Of a stretch of 27,848 bases of DNA, positions 9,973 through 18,800 are shown one piece after another (the first letter of the stretch is position 1; each line of letters opens with the position of its first letter). A model generated the notes under the pieces. The model had not been told where the DNA came from and did no database searches. It worked only from the letters and a program-made list of their open reading frames with translations. The DNA is taken from positions 1 to 27,848 of the forward strand of contig JAAAVE010000106.1 of the NCBI GenBank assembly GCA_015679605.1, written 5' to 3'. Source of the stretch: Podila epigama (lineage: Eukaryota > Mortierellomycota > Mortierellomycetes > Mortierellales > Mortierellaceae). Made by a program: the position numbers and the translations under genes.

Positions 9973-12506
9973 TCACGCTCTTGACTCATCCGTGATAACC
10001 TTGACAATGTTGGCAGCAGCAGCAAAGGCTAGAACAACCCACGAGAGGTATAGACCAATTTCGCGGCTTGTGATATGCACTCCATCGATAATACCACACT
10101 GTCTCAACGCGTTGTTGAGCAGACCTCCTTGCATGAGCTGGGCAGTGAGCAAACCGGCAAAGAGCGTGTGCAAGGCAATGCGCGAGAACCCAGCAATCTC
10201 GAGTAAAATAAGCAAGACCAGCGTCACAGGGAGGGTCGCTGTGAACTGTGCAGTAACCATGTAAAATGATGAGGTACTCTCAGCTTGAATAAAATCTTCC
10301 ATATTGGGTCGACCTTTGTATGTCACAATCTTGGGATTCTTGTCACGACCATTCTCTAATAAACAAAAAAAAGAAACAAAATGGTCGCAATATGTTAGGT
10401 AATGTCATATTGTTTGGGTATCCACATCACAAAAGAGATACGACAGGCATACTACACAAATAACTTACCAGAATTCATCTCTTGCTCCAGCTTGTCACCG
10501 CTGGCGACGACGCTAAAGGACTTTGCCCTGGGATCACGCATACGCTTCAGCTTTCGATTGAGCCAGATGTTACGACCAACATAGAGAAAGTATACTGCCA
10601 AACAAGCACCATAGAGCGAGCTGACATTTGCACCGCTGCCTTGTGGAACGCTGAACCAAGAACCTCGGATGTCATCCAGCAGATGGTAATATGACGCTTG
10701 GGCTTTATGCAAAGGAGCGAGAGGTGTGGCTGAACTCCACATGGAACTCACTGAGGCTGTAGCTTGTTCGTATTCATGACGGACATTATCCGTGGCGGAC
10801 TGGTACTTGCTACTGGCAGAGTCTTTGGCATGGTGCATCTTTTTGTTTGCGTCACCGACCAAAGTTTTGGCATCTTCGGTAATCTGATGTGCTGCAGAGG
10901 CAGCCGATTTAGAGGCATGGTGGGACAGAGATGAGGCAGTCTTGGATGCCTCATGGACAATAGACTCAACCGACTGCGTAGCATGACTTCCAAGAGAAGA
11001 GCCACTCTTTGAAGCCTTGTGCGAGATAGAGGATCCAGACTTGGAAGCATGATGGGCAGCAGACGAGGCTGACTTGGATGCAACCTCTGCTGCATGCTCG
11101 AGCTTGGCCTTCAGCTGAGCAGTATCCTTGTTGAAAGTATCGATGGCAGTGTAGTACGCGTTCTTTGGAGCAGTCTTCATCTTGGCCTCGGCCTCACGAA
11201 CGGCATTCGAGAATGCATCCATGGCTTCTTGGACAGCACGGTGGACACGAGATTTGTCAGCCTGATCTTGGGTTGCCTTGATGGCCTCATGGATGTTGTT
11301 GCGAGCAATGTTGACAGACCGCTGAAGATTGTTGAGGAGATTGTTGTATGCTGCCGTGCGAGTATTTTGAATGTTCTTGAGGGAGTTCTTGAAGGCCTTC
11401 TCGTATTGCTTCTTGCTATCACCGGCATTGTGGGCAACCGTGTTCCACTGGGCGGTCAACCAGGTGTCCGTCTGTTCCTCGATGTACTTGGCCTCGTTCA
11501 GTCTCGCCTTGATCTTGTCCACCATCTCATCAAGCTCGTCAAGAGCCCCTTGCTCGTTGCGGGAGATCTTGTCCAGGATGCGGTGGTAGTAGTCTTTCAC
11601 GGGCTGAATACTCGATTCAAAGGACGTAGCCGAAGGCGCAGTCTTGGCCTTTTGCGCGGCCTGGGAATAGAGCTGGACAAATGTATCGTGGACCTTTTGG
11701 AGGGGTAGATGCTTCTTGGGCAATGATTTGAGTGTAAGGTGGCCATGATTGTTGCGGCTAGGGTGATCCCAAATCTCGCGGCAGTCCCAGCCGCTGTCGG
11801 CTGCGGGGTTCTGGCGTGAAAACCAGTATTGAGTGCTCGGGCTGCAGCCGTACTTTGGAGGGTTGTAGGCGAACGAGTTGACGGCGGCCTTGAAGCGATC
11901 CCACTTCTTGTGGGCAACATCGTCGACATGGTCAGTCATCTGGCCAACCTCTTTCTCGGTCTTGTCTACAGCCTGGAACCACTTTGACTTTGCCTTCTCG
12001 TGAGCTTCGTTGTGTGCTTTTTCAGCGGCAGCCAAGGCTTCGCGGTACATTTCCTCAGCCTTTTCGTAGGCTTCACGCGCTTCTTTCTTGTAACCGAGGA
12101 TGGCCCATCGAGCTTCGACTGAAGCTTTGTCACGAGCGTTCTTGGCCTCCATCACTGCTTCCTTGGCGGTCTCTTCAGCGTCTCGGGTCAGTGATTTCCA
12201 GTAATCATATGCTCGGCGCACGACGCTGTTGCCTCGGAGTAGCGAGGGATCAGTATGTGTATGACGTTGATGCTCTTCTTCCGCTTCATCATCGTCATCA
12301 TCATTATCGTCATGTGTCGTGCTGGATGGGAACCAGTAGTCGCGCAGAGTTTGACGCACCTCCTGGACAACATTACGCGGATGGCGTTGTTCATTTGGAT
12401 CGGACACGATTTCGGTGTGTTCCGAGACGATGGTAGTTGTACGGGTGACAATGGTTGTGGTGGCGTCGTTCTTGACTGTGCGTGTACTGATAGGTTCTAC
12501 TGTCAT
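9973..12506 (-). CDS. Repeat-rich helical protein with C-terminal MAPEG-like membrane domain
   Basis: Two exons (12506-10469, 10355-9973; donor GTAAGT, acceptor TTAG) give 806 residues. I know no named family for the whole protein. Residues 1-100 are Thr/Asp-rich with an acidic run. Residues 110-175 form six Ala/Lys/Glu 11-mers like LEA proteins. A central part (about 210-250) has two cysteines and several Trp, then long charged helices. Residues 476-541 are six Ser/Lys/His 11-mers of the form ASKSxSSxxHx. From about 630 there are roughly four hydrophobic segments: one at 630-648 followed by a basic stretch, then three in exon 2, with TAQFTATLPVTL, LLEIAG and a GG turn in the order expected for a MAPEG fold (glutathione/eicosanoid membrane enzymes). 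The MAPEG call is by pattern and some usual residues (Asn and Glu after AQ, Arg of GRxxHA) are replaced, so catalysis is uncertain. No signal peptide is seen. Confidence 0.75.
10884..11081 (-). repeat. Six coding 11-residue ASKSxSSxxHx repeats
   Basis: Residues 476-541 of the MAPEG-like protein are six contiguous 33-nt units. Each begins with Ala-Ser/Thr-Lys/Gln-Ser/Thr and has His at position 10. Unit four is the most diverged. Period and register are exact with no insertions. Confidence 0.85.
11982..12179 (-). repeat. Six coding 11-residue Ala/Lys/Glu repeats (LEA-like)
   Basis: Residues 110-175 of the MAPEG-like protein divide into six 11-residue units, four of them starting with Ala, with Lys and Glu at recurring positions. 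An 11-residue period is typical of LEA-type and lipid-binding amphipathic helices. The repeat is degenerate at DNA level, so it looks old and selected at protein level. Confidence 0.6.
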
Positions 12507-13017
12507 GGTGTGAATAGTTTGCGAGCTTGTCTGCGTGTGCGTTGTATGCGTGTATGCGTTCTGCTGTGTGAGTACGAATGTGGCGAGTGTTGACTATGTA
12601 ACAGGTGCAAGAACGTTGGAAAAGGAGGCGAAGAGATGTTTGCGGTGTCTGGTTGAGGTGTGGATATATGCAGGGTGGATGGATGGGATGGATGATGGAA
12701 GAAAAGAAAGAAGAAAAGAAAAAGAACTTTGGTCTCTCCCTTTTTTTTTATTAACACTTGAAAAACACTTTGAAAATTTCAAAGAGGTTTAAAAGGGTGA
12801 TATCATCGTGTTGCAATTTACCGCCATGTTGCGCGCACCATGAAGTCATCTCCACTCACAAGCAGGTGGATTTTTTTTTTTTTTTTTTTTTTTTTGGCGC
12901 GTGAAATCCCTGTCGTGCATTTATTTTTTTGCTTTTTTACACGTTCATCCATGCAGTAATAGAAAACTACATACACATCTGAGAGATGACATATGGATCA
13001 AAAATCTCGAAATGTCG
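12507..13017. promoter_or_regulatory. Upstream region of the MAPEG-like gene and 3' region of the GPI-type gene
   Basis: These 511 bp hold no gene I can support. They include TGTG/TGCG-rich and GGATGGATGGGATGGATGA-type repeats (about 12674-12700), and a 25-T homopolymer at 12871-12895. The part next to 12506 should be the promoter and leader of the MAPEG-like gene; the part next to 13018 is the 3' end of the secreted-protein gene. Confidence 0.5.
12871..12895. repeat. 25-base poly-T homopolymer
   Basis: An uninterrupted run of T is followed by GGCGCG. It may act as a rigid nucleosome-excluding element upstream of the MAPEG-like gene or may be neutral. The stated length may carry sequencing error. 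Confidence 0.85.
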
Positions 13018-13649
13018 TCATAACACTAGAGCAGAGAACCAGCTCATGGTAATAATCATGGCCGCCGAGGACAACATCCACAGGGGCTGGCCACCGTCAA
13101 GTCTCGCAGCGGATTCTGCTGAAGCAGGCATCACCGACGGTTGTGGTTCTTCCTCNNNNNNNNNNAATGCGACGTCTTCTCAGGAACTGTGTGTGACGAT
13201 ATCACTGGCACGGACACAGTGGCTGTCTTGCAAAAGGCCTGAAGACTCGAAAGCGCGGGTGCCTTCCCACTTCCAAAGACCAAGTCTAGCTGATCAGTCT
13301 CGCTGAAGCACTTGACACAAGTGTTATACAAGGGCAAGAACAAGCCCGTGCACTGGCAGCTGGCCAAGGTCGAATTCGATATGGGGTCTGGGGATGACTG
13401 CTCAATCGAGTCCAAAATCTTTTGACAGGCGGGACTACTGAACGCAGGCTCGCAGGCCACACACATGGCCGAGTCTGATGGGAATTGGACCTTCGTGCTG
13501 GAAGCGGTCTTGACCCTGTTGGAGTTACCTGTCGAGGACGGAGAAGAAGGCACGGTCGAGACCACAACTTGGCCACGAGTCGGCACCGGTAAGAGACAGA
13601 GCAGTGCCAAGGAAACAACGAGAAGCCAGTGTAGGCGAATTTCTTTCAT
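13018..13649 (-). CDS. Secreted cysteine-rich protein with probable GPI anchor (interrupted by assembly gap)
   Basis: A single exon starts at the ATG at 13649. Residues 1-26 form a signal peptide: a charged start, a Leu/Val/Ala-rich core and a PTRG-type end. A Ser/Thr-rich spacer follows, then eight cysteines spaced CxxC..C...CxC...CxxC...C and a likely N-glycosylation site (NST). A 10-N gap (13156-13165) interrupts the C-terminal part. Read literally, the frame runs into a stop soon after the gap. In another frame the sequence after the gap encodes Glu/Pro/Ala/Ser-rich residues and then about 20 hydrophobic residues ending at a stop at 13018-13020, exactly like a GPI-attachment signal. I take that as the true end, with a wrong gap length. 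Probable role: cell-wall or surface protein; family unknown. Confidence 0.75.
13156..13165. other. Assembly gap (10 N)
   Basis: Ten consecutive N bases lie in the coding region of the secreted cysteine-rich protein. A round value of ten suggests a placeholder. For the two flanking open frames to join, the missing length must be 2 modulo 3, which ten is not. Confidence 0.95.
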
Positions 13650-14083
13650 TTTTTTTCTTGCTTTTTTTTTGCTTTCGAGGCAGATTGTAGTTGGTGTAGG
13701 TGGAAGGAGAAGGAACAGGGTGTTGTTTATCTTTACGAGACAGGAGCATCGCGTCTAATGGTGGGTCGCAGCCCGAGCTTTATACAAATCTAGTCCATGA
13801 TTCTTTTGTAGAAACATCACGCGCAACAATAAGGACACAGGCTCCAATCGCCTACTAACAACGCGGATGATCCAGCTCAATAATATCTCTGATCGGTCTA
13901 CAAAAACTGCGCATAATGATTGTTGATGGGTGCCAGGTATCAGTCTGATCGGTAACATTGTTTTATGAGACTTGAGGATGACGACGAAATGAGGGTTTCT
14001 GAGACGAAGGCTCAGAGGTAATGTCAAGTCTATTCTCTTCCCCGTTCTGACATGTTCAAAAAAGGTGTCGTTTATTTCAAGAT
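13650..14083. other. Intergenic region between secreted-protein gene and HIS1
   Basis: These 434 bp hold the promoter of the secreted cysteine-rich protein and the 3' end of HIS1, both on the minus strand. A minus-strand open frame covers much of it and overlaps the end of HIS1, but shows no domain or start context, so I leave it out. No tRNA-like structure is evident. Confidence 0.5.
13779..13784 (-). promoter_or_regulatory. Candidate TATA box of the secreted cysteine-rich protein gene
   Basis: TATAAA on the minus strand lies about 130 bp upstream of the ATG at 13649. This is a plausible spacing for a fungal TATA promoter with a leader of roughly 100 nt. It rests on motif match only. Confidence 0.4.
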
Positions 14084-15161
14084 CTAAACACGGCAGTTTT
14101 GAATGGCAAAAAGTAGGATATCTCTGGCACCAATGGCCTCGAGATCGTCCATAGTCTGGGCGACATTGTTCTTGAGGACCATGGATGAAACGGCAACCCA
14201 ATCTGGGTTCTCAAGGGGAGAGACTGTGGGGGCCTGGCGACCGGGGGTGATGGTAGATGCCTCCTTGAGGTGTTTCCGCTCGACATTGTAGTTGATATAC
14301 ACGTATTTTTGGGCAGCAATCACTCCGCGTATCCTTCCAGCAATGGTCTGGACGAGATCGGGGTGCTTGGGCTTTTTGCTGGCGATCAAGACTGCTTGCG
14401 ATGTCAAGATCGTCTCAATATCGTGAAGTCCTGCAGCCTGCATCGTCTCTCCTGACTCGACCAAATCAACTATGAGCAATTTTTATTTTCCATTATGTAG
14501 GATGCAGGAAGAGGATACATTAGATAACATGGTTTGTGCCTTGTCTCCGATAATCTCTCCATTTTTGTCGTTTGCATTGTTTAGATTGATCCACAAAAAC
14601 AAAACCCTCAAAAGAAAAAAAGTATAGGATGCACAAGAGATAATACATACCAATACCATCGGCAAGACCAAGAGCGCAGGCAGCCTCGACCGATCCAGAG
14701 ACAAATACCAACTCTGTCTTTGTGCCGTTGTTGACCTTGGCATCAATTTTATTGAAAAAGTTGCTCGAGATGCCCTCGAACGATGTTGCGATCCGCTTGC
14801 CGACCAACTCGTCCACGCTAGCAGCACCATCTTTGACAGGGACCTGGACGCACAATCTGCATTTGCCAAAGCCCAATTCCATGATCTCAGTCACCTTGTC
14901 CTGAGCATCGGCCTCGGCGACCATATCCTGACCGGTGATACCAATATCTACATTACCCTCGCCGACAAACTTTGCGATATCGCCTGCTGGCAAAAACACG
15001 AGAGCGATAGGGAGATTCTTGACCAAAGCGATATCGAGACGGTTTTTACGGTGGAACTGAATGTCAGCGCCTTCAAGGAGCGACAGACATGATGTATGAA
15101 GGCGGCCCTTTTTGGGGACTGCAAAGAGGAGGCGGTCAGGAAGATCTTTGATAAGTTCCAT
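14084..15161 (-). CDS. HIS1: ATP phosphoribosyltransferase
   Basis: This enzyme catalyses the first step of histidine biosynthesis, joining ATP and PRPP. Exons 15161-14651 and 14469-14084 (donor GTATGT, acceptor CATAG) give 298 residues, matching yeast His1 (297). The N-terminal catalytic HisG domain includes VPKKGRL, FLPAGDIAKFV, GNVDIGITGQDMV and the PRPP loop GSVEAACALGLADGIVDLVESG, which spans the intron and so confirms the junction. The C-terminal third is the regulatory HisG_C domain (YVYINYNVER, VSSMVLKNNVAQTMDDLEAIGARDILLF), so feedback control by histidine is expected. A perfect TGACTCA lies 447 bp upstream and a 6/7 match about 203 bp upstream, consistent with general amino-acid control. 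Confidence 0.97.
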
Positions 15162-15896
15162 GAAGTGAAAGTGAGGTGAGAATATGTGAATAAATAATAA
15201 GAAAAGTAAGAAAGACTATGAGAGTTGTGATTCAGACTGGGAATGAAAAAGAGAATGAGAAATGGAGTTTGTGGAATGAATGAAAAGGGAGAAAGAAGAC
15301 AAAAAGGGGGGAGACGAGTAGAGCGAATCAAAAAATAAAAAATAAAAAAAGGGCCTATGATGATGACTCGCCCTTATCTCTCCTTCTCCACTCTTTCACT
15401 CTTTTCGTGGGTCCATTCATTCATCCACTCTCTCGCACACTCGTTTGTGCAGGTGGAAAATATTCCCCGGTGGTCCTTCGTCTCGTCAATCGGACTTATC
15501 TTCCTGCCTCATCATAAATGCCCACGGCACGCACTCGCAAACTTAACCCCGCTTGGTCTGTACAATAATGAGCTCACATAGAATTTGTCTACCTGAGGCT
15601 TCACCCCTGACTCACAGCCCGTCACATCTTTCCACTTTCAACAACGTCGCGGTTTGTGCAACACTCGAAGATTTTCAAAAATTCAAAAATTCATAAAAAT
15701 TCCATTATTGCTTTTAAACAACATGAATAACATAAAAACTAGGAAAGACAAAAAGGAGAAAAACTTCATCAAGGGACGCGCGGGGTCATGTTGTTCTGTT
15801 GATGTGATGACGGTATGATGTTACAGCTCCACATCGTAGCTGCTTGTTGGGTGTCGTAAAAAGTTAATAGTTGGAGTTTTTGGGAGGTGGATTTCA
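15162..15896. promoter_or_regulatory. HIS1 upstream region and SLA1 3' region
   Basis: This is the longest gap in the window (735 bp). Next to HIS1 the minus strand is T/C-rich (about 15180-15350). Two Gcn4-like motifs lie further up. Beyond about 15660 the sequence is A/T-rich and should be the 3' end of SLA1. I see no supported ORF or RNA gene. Confidence 0.6.
15608..15614. promoter_or_regulatory. Gcn4/CPC1-type site TGACTCA upstream of HIS1
   Basis: A perfect TGACTCA lies 447 bp upstream of the HIS1 start. A second, one-mismatch copy (TGACTCG) is at 15364-15370, about 203 bp upstream. This fits starvation control of a histidine gene; binding is inferred. Confidence 0.45.
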
Positions 15897-18800
15897 TTAC
15901 CAGTTCCTTGTGAACTGTCCGTTGTTGTTCATGTTATTGCCCATGTTGTTACCCATGTTGTTGCCCATGTTGTTGCCCATGTTGTTGCCCATGTTATTGC
16001 CCATGTTGTTGCCCATGTTCATACCCGTCATTTGAGGGTTCATCATGCCTGGATTACCGCCCATACCGTTCATGGATCCCATGCCTCCCATGGTACCCAT
16101 ACCAGTCATCTGTGGAGTAACGCCGTTCATACCAGACATGTTGTTATTGTTCATATTGTTCATGCCACCCATACCTCCCATACCTCCCATACCGTTCATG
16201 CCTCCCATGCCGGTCATCTGGGGCGTGACTCCGTTCATACCGTTCATGCCAGTCATGTTGTTGTTCATGCCGCCCATTCCGCCCATATTGCCCATGCCAC
16301 TCATGGAATTCATGGAACTCATGGAACTCATAGTATTCATGGAGCCCATGCCAGACATGTTGTTGTTGTTGTTGAGGTTGTTGTTGCCCATACCACGCAT
16401 GCTGCTGAGGCCACTGCTTAGGCTATTGCTTCCCATGCCCATCGATGTCGTAGGAGGGCGCATGTACGAGGAGGCCATTGGAAGGTGTCCTGTAGGCTGA
16501 GCCTGGATCGGAGCCAAACTGCCACTGTTGTTTGTGTTGTTAGCGTTGAACGAGCCAGCATTTCCCATTCCACCTCCAAAGCCAGAGGATGCGCTAGGCG
16601 ACTGAAGGACCCGGGATTGACCAAGAGGTGACGAGGTAAAGTTGTTCGACAACGAAGGCGACTTGTTGAACATGCCAGTGTTATTGTTGCCCATGCCAGT
16701 CATGTTGTTCCCCATGCCAGTCATGTTGTTGCTCATACCGGTCGCATTACTGTTCAAGACTCCCATAGAGGTATTGTTGTTCATGTTATTACCCAAGTTG
16801 TTATTCATATTATTGCCCATGTTGTTGCCCATGTTGTTGTTGTTAGCCATACCAGTGATCATGGGTGTTTGGAACTGTGGACTGTTACCCATGTTGTTGC
16901 CCATGTTGTTGCCCATGTTGTTGATGGCTGCCAATGTATTCAAACTGGGAGAGTTGCTGTTCATGCCTGTCATGGCTGGTGTCTGGAACTGCGATACAGG
17001 CGCTGGCTGGGAAACCCGAATAGCTGGCGATTGGAAGGTGTTGTTGTTCATGCCTGTCATGTTAGCATTGATGCCTGTCTGCATAGCATTCACGTTATTG
17101 AACCCCGTCGCCATGCTGGTCTGCATAGGTGGTGGAGGAGGTGGTGGTCCCTGGCTAGTCATGTTACGATTAACAAAAGGCGCTGGCACTGCAGGGCGGT
17201 TCACAAAGGGTGCTGGAACAGGGGGAGCCGATCTGGCAGCCATAATACCTTGCACAGGACGAGGGGCAACACCTGTTGGGTTCACAGCAATGGCACCAAT
17301 ACCAAAAGGATTGGCTGGGGCTATTTTTCCGATTCAAATTAAAAATAATATATCTTGTTAGCATTTCCAACAACTATACATTCTCCAACACATATTTCAA
17401 ATGCTTGCTTGCGCAAAATCAACTGTCTTACTAGCGTTTGCCCAATTGGCTCGACCAGTGGCTTGAGGCGCAATACCAGTCATTTGTGGGGCAACTCCAG
17501 TCATCATCTGCTGCTGCACCGTGGGGAGACCCATCGAAGCAGTGCTAAAGGTAGGCTGCTGCTGTGCTGCGGAAACCTGGCCTGTAGGGTGAGTGGGTAC
17601 AAAGCGGAGTGGCCCTGTAGGATTGACTGGAACAAGAGGCGCAGGGAGACGCGCAGACACGGGTGGTGGCGGTGGCGCCATTCGGCGAATGCTCTGAAGG
17701 GTTTGGACAAGTTGAGTGTTTTGGTTCGCTTGCTGCACCAGAGCTTGTTGGAGCATCTGCTGCTGCTGCTTAACCTGCTCAAGCTCCTTCTTGACGCTAT
17801 CAGCAGCCTGTTTTTCCTTAATCTGCTGCATCTGTTTCTTGACCTTCTCTGCCTCTTCTGCCTGAGTCAGTGCGATGGCCTCCAATGAGCCTGGCTTAGG
17901 AGTGGCAGGCTTGGCCGCTGGTGCTGGTGCTGGCGATGAAGGGGTAAGAGGTGCAGCAAGACCAAGCGAAGAAAGCGAGTTGCTACTCTCAGTCCGGGCT
18001 GGAGCGCCAGGGCGAGGGCGTCCAGGAGCAGTGGAGGACAAAAGATCTTCTTCTTTTGGCTTGGGCGAGCTGGGCTTCTTTTGCGCTGGAGCCTCTTCTG
18101 GTGCTTCTTTAGGTGCAGTTGAAGATGCAAACTTGGCAATCCACTCATCTTCATTGTCGCGGCTCTGAATCTTCCAGTTGTCATAATCAAAACCAAGTTG
18201 CTTGGGGTCTCGGATTTCCCATGCGTCATCATCAAAGGCCAGATCAGCTGCATCGGTCGCCGGCTTTGGTGCTGAAGATGTCTTGGCCTTGGCCTTGGAT
18301 GAAGATGAGGATGAGGACGATGTTGACTTGGAATTGGTGAGGAGGGTTCCGATCTTTGTAAATTCAGATGCGTCGATGTTCTTGGGCGCTGCATTGTTTG
18401 CCTTTGGTCGAGTGTCTAATGTAATATTCATAGAAAGTGAGAGTTGACATTACAGGGGTTGAGTATCATGATCACGGTATACAAAGAAAAAAAAAATAAG
18501 TAACATGTGTTGCTGTATACAGCTGTTCAAGACTTACTTTTGCGCTGAGGAGTGTCGTTCTTCTTGCCAAAAACTGGGACTCGGTTGGCTTGATTTTCAC
18601 GCTCTTGAAGTTCACGAGCCATTTGCTCATCCATCAACTCCTGTTGTCTACGCTGCTCCGCCAGCGAAGCACCTGAACGCTTGGCAATCGAGACCTCATC
18701 TGCCTGAAGTTTCATAGCCATTTCGCGGTCGTTGTGCACGTTAGCCACATCACCATGTGCACCTGCAAAGCTAACGGATTTTTTGGGCTTGCTACCGCTA

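Noticed and set aside
11094-11708. 204-codon plus-strand frame opposite the MAPEG-like gene
   Set aside because: It is an antisense shadow of a GC-balanced coding exon. The sense strand has consistent repeats and splicing, the antisense has none.
13755-14201. 148-codon minus-strand open frame overlapping the end of HIS1
   Set aside because: It overlaps HIS1 in another frame, lacks a recognisable motif, and its first third is simply the shadow of the HIS1 C-terminus.
2184-15161. Histidine biosynthetic gene cluster
   Set aside because: HIS1 and HIS2 are separated by five unrelated genes on both strands, and no third pathway gene is present; only loose linkage can be claimed.
16045-17361. Long plus-strand frames rich in Pro, Met, Leu and His opposite the SLA1 last exon
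   Set aside because: They are antisense readings of the Met-Gly-Asn repeat; their composition follows directly from the repeat and no independent signal is present.
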